64,000 nt of DNA from Tretioscincus oriximinensis (lineage: Eukaryota; Chordata; Lepidosauria; Squamata; Gymnophthalmidae): NCBI GenBank assembly GCA_022410635.1, contig JAJVDF010000453.1, forward strand, positions 154,020-218,019. Direction: 5' to 3'. The position numbers and the translations under genes were made by a program. Under the pieces are notes generated by a model. That model had not been told where the DNA came from. It ran no database searches and saw only the letters and a program-made list of their open reading frames with translations. Shown here piece after piece: positions 12,901 to 25,800 of the stretch (position 1 is its first letter; every line of letters begins with the position of its first letter).

Positions 12901-15900
12901 CTGAGGAAAAACACTTTGCCATCCTAAAAGGAAGAAAGTATCTTATATGGCATAATTATAATCGTAGCTCATGTTCAAATAAATGTAGATTTTTTAGGTT
13001 TTCCTTTTTATGCTGTTATGCATGTTACAACATTATCAGAAAATTCAGTTGAATTAAAAATCTGTTTTTCGTGTTTAATTTATTTTGATGCCTAGATTAA
13101 ATCTATTCATGAGGAACAAAAGAGAAAATCCTAAGAATGTTAACCACTGTGTTAAAGTGTGAATCTGGAAACGTGGTTGAGGAAAAAGAATCCTGGGTGG
13201 AAGTTGTAATGGGAATTCAGAGGTCAAACCTTGAATTAACATCCTTTCCACCTGTTTTCCCCAGTACACAAGTGATCTCTTCTTACCTACCACATATATG
13301 ACCAAACTCTGACATGAGTGGAAATAATTTTTTACCTTTCCACCAAATCAAGTTGTTCTACAATCTAACCCTTTTGAAGCCTCTCAATTAATTTTTGTTA
13401 AACCTCAATACTCTGAAAGAAAGAATGCACTTCTGAAATATTTTAGCCCTAAACCCCAAACTAGGGAAGTCTTTTTAATGATTGTGCTAAATATTAAAAT
13501 GTAATTTATTCTAGGCATACATGGTGGTGGTATCATACCTCCAGTAGGATAAAGAGAATGATAAATGTTTTATATCATTCCAGTAGCTGTTCCTTGTGCA
13601 ATGGGAACATCTAGACAAACAATTGAAATTGTACAGTTTATCAAAAAAACTAGTTTCTGGAAATATTTTACAACAATTGCCTACTTCATATTTCTTGATT
13701 AGGGCTAGAATTGCAGCTTTGATAAGCAACTGGATATAGCAGATTTTCTCTTCCTATTCACTTGCAGTATTCTTTTCTTTGGGGAGGAAATATGAAACTG
13801 ATATTTGAAGGCTGTTCCTGATCTTCCTGTATAAAAATATTTCTATGCATTTCCGTGCCTCTGATTGAATCAGATCCTATTGTCATGTGGTTGTAAAGTG
13901 GAAATCAGAAACTTCATTTTCATTAAATTAATGCCTTTGTCATACTCTAGCACTAAACTATGATTATTGAAACAAGCCAACTATGGTTTAAAATTAACTT
14001 GTTTTAGTAAATGATAGGATAAATAACAGGTGGCTGTATAGGTGGCTGAAAAAAAACATTTCTTTTGATGTCTGCTCATTTTTATATAACCGAATCCCTA
14101 AATATTTCATTCTCTTAATTCCTAATTTTAATGCTGATATTCTTCATTTTGATGTAAAAAAGGAGAAGAAACAGTAGAACTGCTGAGTACAAGAATGTAT
14201 AAAACACTAAACTTTATTTTGAGACTAAACTTGCATTTAATATATTTGTTTCCTTGCTTCCTCATGTGTGTTTTGGATGGGAAAGAATCGTTGATTTTCT
14301 TTCTGTTGAATTTTTAACAACAGTAAATTGGCTCTTCATTTGTATTTTGACTTAAATAATTACCACCAGCATTTTTGAAAGAATTAGCATTAGTAAATGT
14401 CACATTTATAGGAACTATTAATTCATAAAAGGTTCGCATAGTCCTGAATTTGGACTAATGCATAAAAATGCCTGATATTGAAAATCTTTGCCTGCTAACA
14501 TTTGCTAGAGATGCAGATCTCACCACGATATTTTGGCCAGATTCTTTCAAATGTTGGTGTCCAACGTCCCTAGAATACTTGATTTCTTATAGAAAGCATG
14601 GAAGTTCTTGCCTTGGGGGCTTCCTCTTATTTATTAAAAGGTGTCCTAAATTGATTAGTTTTCTCACTAGATGATATTGCAAAAACTTGGGATTTTTTGT
14701 TAAATCTTAGTTTAATAAGTTAATGGTGAGTTGGAAGCATGTAGCTCCAATTTCAGGCGTTCCCTCTTCCTCTCAATTTGAAAGCTCAGAAGAATCGCTT
14801 TTTAGTTGGATTCATTACATATTCTTTTGTCATTCAAATTGAACAGAATTTGGTCCATCATAGACAAAACCTAATTCAAAATTTGACTGATGAAGCTAGC
14901 TTGTAGAAACTAATAATGAAAATTAATTGAATAATTATTTAATTATTCAGTCTGTAGTATTCAGACTGTATTCCAAGTTAAGGTTAATGGAGTTCATAAG
15001 CAGACATTCTGAATTCTCATGATTGGGTGTAGGGGTTGCTAGGCCTATGAAAAACTAAAGACTGTTAGCAAACTAGATAATTATAGGAAATAATAATAAG
15101 GAATATAGTAAGTTCATGCCTGGTTTAAGCCATGACCACATCTTCTTTTTTCCTTTTAGTATTATTATGAAAAATCAACATTAATAAGATTTAATTATCA
15201 GGTTTTACATTTTTATAGTAGACTGGATAACTTTTGAACTTTCCCATGAATGTATTGCGATGTGTTGTATGCAGTCATCCCTTATACCAGTGATTCCCAA
15301 AGTGGGTGGTACTGCCTCCCTATGGGTGCTGAAGACATTGAGGGGAGCGGGGCGGTAAGAATTTTGTGGGATGTGGCTTGAGAGCCAAGGAGGTGGCAGT
15401 TCAAAAACATTTGGGAATCACTGCCTTATACAGTATAATGCTGTGGTTTAGTTCCCAGAAATCACTGTATAATAGAAAATGTGCTTTGAAAGTAATTGCC
15501 AGCTTTGGAAAAATGAAGATTAGGAAAAGCATGGATACCTATTTCAGCAATATACATAATAATGCTGGATGAGACCTGGAGAAATCCAGTCTATAATTGT
15601 ATCTGAGTAGTTTTGAAGTCAAATCACATTTCTGTAAGACCTGGTATTTCATTAAGGAAATTTATGTGTTTCCACCATGTTAAAAAAATGTATGCTTCTT
15701 GCACATAGTACACAAATGCTGTATAACAACAAAAAGAGTCTTATTTTATCAACTGTGTAAAAGTGAAAAAGTTACGTAAACCATACTTTATAAGGTATAG
15801 CTATATTTTGAATTACTACTTCATCTTGAAGATACATTCAAGTGTATTTTTCAGAATGTGGGACAGTTATATTAAGCAATTATATCTTAATTATTTGAAG

Positions 15901-18900
15901 TGATTTCCATCAGTTTTTTGGAAAGTCTGCTGCATTTTATGTATGGAGTTTTGATATTGTCATATTAAATACTGTAAAATTTTAAATTTGAAAACAAACA
16001 GTAAAAAAAAAAATATTTGGTTCTAAGTTGAATCTAAATATTTTTCTTTTCATCTCATTTATTTTGATGAGACCTCTTTTAAAACTGGGGTAATCGTTTA
16101 TGTCTGATACTAATTTTTTTTCTTTTAATTCTGATATTTTGAAAATACTTTGAAGAAATCCTTATTTTATTGTTGTACATTATGCTTATTTTATGCATAT
16201 TCTTAAATATTGTCATTTCATTTTATTTTTGCCAGAAATAGTAGTTGCTGAAAGTGTTGTTGTAATTAAGAAACTGCTGCAAACCCAGGTGGCACACCAT
16301 AGTGAAATAATTAAACGTATGGCTAAACTATTGGGCAATATTACTGTAAGTATTTATGCTAAACTACATCTTACATATTCAAGGTATAGTTTGGTAGAAT
16401 GTGTGGAAAATTGAAAATACATCTTGCACAGTATTTTTAATTATTTTTTTTAAATGCTTGTGTCTGGAATGAAATCACTTAAAGAGAGCGAGGTTCCTTA
16501 AAATTTTCCAAGCCTAGAGGCTGAGATATGGGGGCGGGGTTGGATTATAAAAGGAAAGGGGGTGCAAGTGAAAGAGAATAGGAATGCTTTTGTGAAATGT
16601 TTTGGTGGTTGACAGAGANTGAAATGGTTGTTTGAGTATGTGGCCAAATAATTCAAATAAAACTGCTAGGAGTGTAAAAATAAAGAAAGAAATGCCAAAG
16701 GAGGATGCAGGACTGTTGGGGAGGCAGGGAGAGAAAAGGGGATTGCTGGGAGATTCTTTAAATGTGGGCTAGATAAGGGATCTGTGCCATAGACATTGTG
16801 AAGTCCCCAGGACCTTTTACCCTAACCCAATTTAGTTTATTTGTATCATTGGTTTTCTTTGAGAATCACCTGTTACTTTGTTTTAATAAAGCTGTTTTTG
16901 TGTTATAAAACAGAGAAGTCTTTATTATTTGGTATACAGAGTAAAGGGGCTCATTCTAGTTTGATTTTCACTCCATAATTTTGTGTTTCTCCTGAGGGGA
17001 ATGGTGGCAGTCTATCTGAAGATAAAAACCCTTATTTACAGAAATTATTAACTTTTTTCCTATGTTACCTATCCTATCTACCAACAAATGAACATATAAA
17101 ATCCGACTGCCTTATTCATAACAAAAGACCATCTACCAATATTATTAAGGGGGGACTGTGTTACGAAGCCCAAACTGAGTAAGTAGACATATAAAAGTAC
17201 ATACACAGTCTTAGCCCCCACTCAGTTGTATTACAGTGTCCATTTTAATGTACCGGTAAGTTTACTGCACAAATGAAGACTGCTTCTAATTCTAAGCATT
17301 AATGGTTGTACATCTACAAATTCTNTTGTATAATTTGGATGCTTCACATTTGCAGTTCTTCTATTAAAGTACTCCAACATGCCTATATATGATTAAGGTT
17401 ACACATTTTGAATATGGTAACCTGGGAGTTCTAGTTGCAGGCTTTAGATGTCCCCCAACCCTTATTCTGCTTCGCATTCTTTCCTGCTGGGCCCAGGTCT
17501 CGTCCAGCGGTGGGAGGAACTGTGGTGGCAATGCCGTCAAAGTCAGGACAAGCACTGTCCAGCCACTTAGCTGCCACAGAATTGTTGTGCTTGTCCTGGC
17601 AGTCCAGGCGTGAACATAGCAGTTATATGTTGCCTAGTTTGCTATAAGTATATCAATGGCTGCTGCAACACTGGTGTGTCTCTTCAGACAGTGTGGCCAT
17701 CTTCATGCCCCATTGCCACTATGGTTAGCAATTAGGCAGANGGTGGGGAAAGTTGATGGTGGGGGAATGCCTCATTATTCTACCTTTGTTGTTGCTTCCT
17801 TGCTCTAGCCAGATCACTAGCATCTGGANTCAACCAAAGTGACAAAAGCTATGGTTCTTTCCTTAGTTAGGCATCACTCCTTGGCAGGCACTTGTTCAAC
17901 TTGAAAGTAACGGAACCTAACCCAAAAAAATACCCTGGCTCTTTTTCTCACTTACTGGCTCTAGATACAGCCCAACTTGAAAAGCAACAGTGAAAGAAAA
18001 GAGCCCCAAAGTGTGAGAATTTTTAAAATCATGTTAAAAAAAATCATTTTTTAAAAAAAATTGTAGAATTCCCCAGAAGTCCAGAAATTAATTCCTGATA
18101 GGGGTTACACACCCTAGTACTTGGGAGTACCCTGGATATATAGGGAAATGTGGGAACCATACATAAGATAAATAATTGGTGTTTGATTAAAAAAAATACT
18201 CATTTTTACATTATTTTAAAATTAATTGCCAACTCAAAAGAATGTGAATTTCACTCTTTCAGTGCTACCACCAGCTAAAATGTAAAACATGCTAAAAAGT
18301 TTTGAAGCAGTCTTTAGATTTTATTTGGTNCTTGTTTAAGCGGGTTTTTTCCTTTACATAAAAATCTGAATATAAATAAATGTTTTTCAAATGTATGCAT
18401 AATAAAATAAACTATTAAAGTATAGTAACTTTTAAATAGATAATTTCCACGCTCTGCTATTCTGGGGTCTAGAGTCCTGCAATCATATGCTGCCCTTCAC
18501 TAGAGAACTATAATAAGAAGTATAAAATTGCTTAGAGAACAATTCATAAGATTGCTCCAGATACCTGTTTTAATTGGTCTGTAAAATAGTGTTGTTTCTT
18601 ACATAGCACTGGAAAATACAATGACTTATTCAGTGTTTCACAAATTACTGCTACTATTTCCATGCAAGAGGTACTAGTGGTATATATGTTTTTACATATT
18701 CAAGGGCTTGTTCGTGGTTTAGTAATATGTTAAAATTTATATTCTTAGCGTTTTCAGATTATGGTGTCAGTTATATATAATCCAGTAAAATGCTTTATAT
18801 GGCAATAGAGGAACAGATTTTAAAATGACAATTTTTATACAGAACATTTTAAGCTGTATTCTGCCATACTGACTCCTAATAGTACAGTTGTTAATGGTAA

Positions 18901-19830
18901 CATAATATTTACTGATTTCAGTAGAACCAGAATTCAGTTAGGTTTTATGTATAATTTAGTCATATTCATCATTAATGAGATGTAGTACCAGAACAGTTCA
19001 GTAAATATTGTCCTTAAATTATTTTGGGCAGGATTGAGATTACTAAAGTTCAGTTTGGTGATAATTTTAAGATGAAGGAGCTGTCTTGTAAGGCAACATT
19101 TAAGTTCATAGAAATATTTGTAAATTTATGTGGGTTTAGATTTTTTTGCAACTTATCCAGCATGCCCTCTTGCTTGTTACCTTAAATAAGATATTTGTGT
19201 CTACAGTATAAACTGTAGTTAAGTATAGTAGCTAAGTGAACAGTAACTGTTAAGTACAAGCTGAGAATAGATGCATTTCTTTAGATAACCTATCCTAAAA
19301 GAGATTTGAAGTTTCTAATGTTTTCTTCTTCGAGTAACGTCAGGAAACTTGGCTGTTAACTTTACAGTAAAAATGATAAAATATTCCTCAATTCATATTC
19401 TTTAGATCAATTTAAAATAGATGTTTAAGAACCTTTGGAACCTTAGAAATAACCCTTTTCCCAATATGTGCTAATAAATGAAGTCCTATCATGACCCATT
19501 AAGCATATGCATTCAACTGTTTGAAACTTGAATAAGATATTTAGTACATGTATTGTTTTGTTACTGTAAGTTTTTGTATTGTCTTAAAACGCTTCTACTG
19601 AAATAAGCCAGCACTTGTCTTTTTCTTTAAATCTTGGTTGATATTTTACCTTAATAATTCTTTAGCACATGTGGAATGCATTAAGGTTTGCAACATTTCT
19701 GTCATATTTCTGCAACTGGAGCCTTGAATAAAACACAACAGGACAGCTCTTTGTTGTAAAGAGCATCTTAAGGATCTATGTATGCATATCTTTGCCAGAT
19801 GTGTCTGCTCAGGAGTAAAGCAAGTTTTTG

Positions 19831-19871
<41 letters not shown>

Positions 19872-22800
19872 GCACCACCACCAATGTGCATATAACTTAA
19901 CAGTAAACCCTCTGGGTTAAGATATAAAAGTTAAACTAATGTCAATTAAACATATACAGAAATGATTAATTTAAACATGCAGCCAGCAAAACCATTAAAT
20001 GCAGGTGCTAAATGCTCTGGAGAAATGAATATTCTATGAAACTAGTTTTATTGTATTTCTAAGCTTTATTATTTTTTTCAGAGAAATGTAATATGCAAGA
20101 ACAATAATATTTTGATCCTCCTTTTCTTCTTCCAGGTTCCTGTTGCAAGGGCCAGCATTCTTTGGCTTACTGGAGAATACTGTGAACGAGTGCCAAAAAT
20201 AGCTCCTGATGTTTTAAGAAAAATGGCTAAAACCTTCACTGATGAAGATGACCTTGTAAAGTTACAGACTTTAAATCTAGCAGCAAAGTTGTATTTAACC
20301 AATTCAAAACAGGTAGGATTATTTTGGTTTTCCTCAATCATTATGTTTCAATTCAGGTGGTTCACTTCCTATTTGGTCCTTCATCCCTCTCCTTTTCCCC
20401 CATGTTTCTGAACCTGCCATGATTTTGTTAGCTAAGGGGCAATAAACATTTGCCATTCTATAAAGCATGATCAGTTTTGCTTAGAACTATTTCCTATTTC
20501 CAAAGGTTGTTTACAAGGTGTTGCTGTCTTTAGGGTGAGAGCAATCCTACATTCTAGGATTTAACTAAAAGCCCAAATCAACTGACCAGTGTATTAGAGT
20601 GGAAATTATAAGTGTTATTTAGAATTTTGGATAATAAATATACTGTAACCCACTTCATGAAAATACAGTGTATTAAATTTGGTCATAAAGCGTAGAGTTC
20701 ATTGGTGGAATCGGCTATGTTCATACATCAAAAGTTTTTTCATAGCCTGCTTTCTGCTCTGGAGGGACTATGTGGGCTGTGACATAAACAGCTTCCAATG
20801 GGAGATTTATAAAAAGTAGATGGTGCTTTGAAGGTACTCTGATACCATGCATTGCAGCCTGGTGCTCCTATATTAACTGTTAGTTGGATCAGTTGAGGAG
20901 CCTGCTATTGGTATTCATAAGATTATATTCTTTAAAAATGGACCTGACTCAGACATGGGGGAGAAAATGGAAAATTGTCAAAGTGCATTCTGGATAATAG
21001 TGAATTACATTACAAATATACATGGTGAGAATTTTAGGGAATAAAGCATATGGAATAATTTTCTCCTTCAAATTTTTTTAAAAATTATTTATTTGCATTT
21101 CTATGCCAAAGGTCTCAGGATAGTTAATAAATTAAAAATNACCATACCGGAAAGTAGGGAAGGGAGAGATTGCCTCAAGCTAGTTAAAGCTAAACATCCT
21201 AGAACTGAAATCTACAAGAAATCACTCCCTATCAATAGTCCTCAGAAACAAATAGCACATAAAAATATCTTCTTCACATCAGTCTTACCTTAGATTACTT
21301 TTCCCTTCCTGTTGCAGAAGCATGTATTATAAGTGTACCTTAAGGGTAGAACACCTTAAGTCAGTAAACTTTAATTTATGTGGCAAATCAATTACAAGAT
21401 CTTTGTCCTTGCTGTTCTCTTCAACCAAGTGCACTCTCCAAAGTGTCATAAGGCATCTTCCAGATATAATTAAGATTATAACCCTAAGTAAGATGAGACT
21501 CAGAGAAAACTAATTAGAAAAAAGAAGAAAAAAAGCAGGTTCACTTGTTTGATTATGCCACTGTGTTGTAATAGCTTCCAAGAATGGAAAGTATTTTCAC
21601 TAAAATAGTGTTTAGATGCTCATCAACTCAATCGTCATAGTAAGGTCAATCTCCCAAATGCGAAATGGATGGTATATATTTCTGGAGGGGGAATAGGGAT
21701 GGATAAGTGTTATTTGATCAATGTATTGGTGAAAATATGGTCTATGGAAAGTTAAATAAATGGACAGGGGAAGAAAAAACAATTCCATTATCATGAAATA
21801 TCTTTGGATGCCCTAATGTGGAGTGATACCTTATTAATTATAGACTATTCACTACAATCTGATAAAATTCTTTTGGTTTAGACTGAACATTCCTTTCATA
21901 TATAAAATAGGAACTAAACAAATTTGATCAGGAGAGGAATTATCTTGGATTATCCAGCATTCTCTTTCAAAAAGTTTATCAAGTCGGCTCAGGGAAGTGT
22001 ATTAATTTTGTCACAATTTCTACAGCTAGTATTCAGAGCGATACTGCATCTAGTATTGGAATAACTGTGCAGTCATCATAAATAGCACTATCTATAGATT
22101 CAGTTTGGTGGGCATTATTACACCTTGTATATATATAACGAAGTTGTCTTCCTTTTAGGTATCTTAAATTTTTAATCACTGAACATTGCTGGACCTAATG
22201 TCTACTTTTTGAACAATGATAGCAGATGGACTTCTAAGCTGTGTGTTAAGAGGCGTGGAGGTCAAGAATGCAGGGCCAGAGGGGGTTGAAGAAGCTGAGT
22301 CAAATGCCAGGAGAATTTTCACCTTTGATTTAGATAATCTGAAAATAAAAGTACAGCAAAGGAGGTAGCAGCACTTTGAGACTAACTTGAGAAAAGTGGG
22401 TGTCATAAGCTTTCGTAGACACGTCTACTTCTTCAAGGATCAAGACACGTGACACAAAAAGAAGAATAATTGGGTTTTTATACCTCACCTTTCTCACCCA
22501 AAGGGACTCAAAACGGGTTATGAAGTTATTTTTTGCCCGAAGGCTTACATTCTATCTTCCCCACCAGGCTATAGTGGTTCCTCCCATTTCTGTAGTTGAA
22601 GTCAGTTGNAATTTCTTACAATTCTTCCTTTCCAGTAGGTGGGTTGGCTAGAGCTACAGGATAGTAGAAGGTGCTGCTCACCCTGTTAAGAACTTACGGA
22701 TGGAAGGAGTCTTCTAAGTGGGCAGTGCATAATTGACAGAAATATATAATAGAAATTATGTGTTTTGAGTTAACTGATGAAAAAAGGAAATACAATATAT

Positions 22801-25800
22801 GATTGAAGCATACTTTAGAAAAAAAATATAAATGGATGAAATTAATCTGTTATATTGAAGGAAGAGGTCACGGATTTTCTTTGTAAACAAGTTTTTCCCC
22901 CTGTATGCACAGATGGATATAATTTATGGATGTCTTGGGAGGGGGGGAGGGTAGCATGAATCCAAGTTAATAATTTATAAGAGAATTGCTTTTTTATGTT
23001 GCAGAATTTATTGTAAATACCAATAAAATTTATATAAGGGTAAAAAAAAGAAGTTGCTCACCTCTCCCCTTGTCTGACACAGAGCCTTGAAACCCAATAT
23101 CCCAGATGAGAGACCGAGACTTAGTGACTGCGCCATTTGTGCTGCAGATCTCTTGCCATTCTTGCTGGCTTTTGCCAGCAGTTTCAAATTTCCCCATCAC
23201 GTCTCCAGCCTGGGTAATTTAAATTGCTGTCAAAAGACAGTAGAAGCAATGGCAAATGATCTCTGAGATCTCTCTTGTGCTGTTGGCACTGATCTTTGGG
23301 CCTGCTTCTGGGTCTCTGCTCTTTCCTAACCCTGTCAGGCTACTAAAATGGGTCCAAAGCACAACAGGGAAAGGACTAAAACAATGAAGTGGATTTAAAT
23401 CCACTTTGCTCTTTTTCAAACTGCTTCTTTTCCCTCATTGGGAACACTTCCAGCCAGGACTAATCTCCTCCTTCCCTTGTTTTAGATTATTAGTGAATAC
23501 CAAAACAGTGTTTTGAACATGTTAGGATTATGTTGAACATGTGTTCAATGAGTGGGAACACGGTTTAAAAGACAGGACTATTAGTTTCATTCATTAATAA
23601 ATTAGTTGCACTAATTTTCTCAGGAGTAGAACTGCAAAGTGAAGAATTACTGATTGTTTTGCTGCCTTTATGGATTGGTTCTCTGTGTTTATGTACACAT
23701 GAGTTGATTCTTTTTCTTTGTGTGCTTATCAGTATTATTTTCTTAGTAGATTAAAAATGGCTTGCTGTTTTTTCTGAGAATAGTGTGTGATTTAGTTTGT
23801 GATTTTCTGCAGTTCAAACAAATACTGCTAAAGATCACAGTGAATGCAGACACAGTATTTAGATAACTGAAATACACACTAAACATTTGTCTAACTAGAC
23901 ACTGCAGAACAACAGAAAGTATAACACTAGTTCTTGCTTTGGTATAATACTGTTTTTTGCTTTTTTAACACTTGTTTCTAGTGTTGCTTATGACATTTAA
24001 TGTTCTGCCTAATGTGGAACTGGAATATTGTATAAATGTCTTTCTTCCATGCAGAGTTGTAAGGATGTGCAGTTTGGTTTAGGAACACCTAGACTCTATG
24101 TTCCTTCTGTAAAGGAAGTAAAAACCCTAGGAACAAAGTTGTTCTTGGTAGTAATTCATCAGGTTAAAATTTGTTTGTTTACTAAGGCCTTTAAATAAGT
24201 ATTAAAATTTGACAGTCAAGGAGTTTAAATGTATTATCTAACTGTAGGGTTTTTTATTTAACTAGTTTTATGCATTATTGCATTTTAATGTCACTTTCGT
24301 AGCCACTTTGCTATTTTTCTTCTAAGAAGTAAAGAATATAATAAATACTAACACTCTTTATTAGACACATTAAATAATAGACTGCTAGTAAAATGGCCTT
24401 GCAGCTTGAAGTATTGTTGCAAAGGTTTGTTAAAAAAAAACAACAGAACACTGTTGTTAGGGGTATGCCAACCCACTTCTGAATATACTGGATGTATGTC
24501 AAAACCAGAGTTTTGTTATCAGTGGGAACACTACTAAATGTTAAGTCTGGAAGCAAACAAACAAGGAATTCAACAAATAGTTTTGTAAGTTTGATTTTCC
24601 CCAGATCACAATATAACTCTCATGTTCCCTAGCATTCCTTCCACCATTCTGGAGCGTTCCCAGTCATTTCTACCATCAAACTCCTCACCTACACATGTTG
24701 ACTTGCTATCACTAATTGCAAAGTATTGAAATTTGTAGTTACCACGTAATCTTCAGAAGCCTATAAGCAGGTTCACTGAAGTGGAGAACTGCAGGTCTTC
24801 ACAGAATACATAATGTGTAGATTTGTTTAGGACTTAACACTTGCGCATTCTAATGCTGGAACTTTTGGGAGGATGTNCAGTCCTCCATTTCTAAAAGCCC
24901 AATAGGCTTAGAAGATAGCATATTGTTATGGTCTTTCTAAGATAGTACAGCCAGTGACAACTGAATGATGTAGATCTAACAGAAGCAGGTAGAAGCTTGC
25001 AAGGGCACAATAGATGGGGAGAAACCAGGAGGACAATCTCAGGAGGTAATGGAGTGAGGAGATGTTAGGGTGCAACACGAATTGCTCACTGGATTGTCAG
25101 TCAGAGTTCAATGTTGGATTGTTTGCCTACTTATCGGTAGCAGTTCTGATTAATTATGAAGTCAATCATAATGTTAAGTTTGTGTACATACCTGTTTATT
25201 AATTACACAGTGTGTCTAAATTCACATTTCAACTAAACGGTTATGTCTTGAATAGTTTTTATGGTTTCCTCATATGGGGCAGAACAGGCATTACAAAATC
25301 AATAGACTAAAAAAAAGCAAATGCTTTTGCAATAGCTAGTGTTTGGATAACATAGGTGTAAAGCTACAGATAAGATTAATGGAAAAGGTAGGGATAGAAC
25401 AAAGAAATGCAGTTTTCTGTGACATGCTGGCACATTTTCTTAACCTGAGGTTCAGTAGTGATTGAGTATAAGCTCTTTACATTGGTACTATAAGCTTGTA
25501 TATTTACTGGAGGACTAACTAGTTCAAGCAGTGATGGAGAAGTTGTATAAAGTAACCACAAGCACAATTTTAAATACAGTTCATTAAAAAAGCTTTCCTT
25601 AACTAGTTTGTATTTCACAAACATTCTGAGAAAGGGAATAACTTAGTTCAAAGATTATTTTTAAACCATGATCATTTTTTCATTGCAAAATTCAAATTCT
25701 TCCAACATCTGTAGGGCAGAGCATATTTGAAGAGAAATACATAGGAAGAAGTCTNTAAAAAAACTTAATTTTTGGAATCTATTCCATGAAATGTCTAACA

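Noticed and set aside
17130..17610. Possible inverted repeats and a GC-rich promoter-like block
   Set aside because: The pairing (aggacaagca / tgcttgtcct) is only 10 bp and the ggggg...ccccc match is weak; no boundary or second copy.
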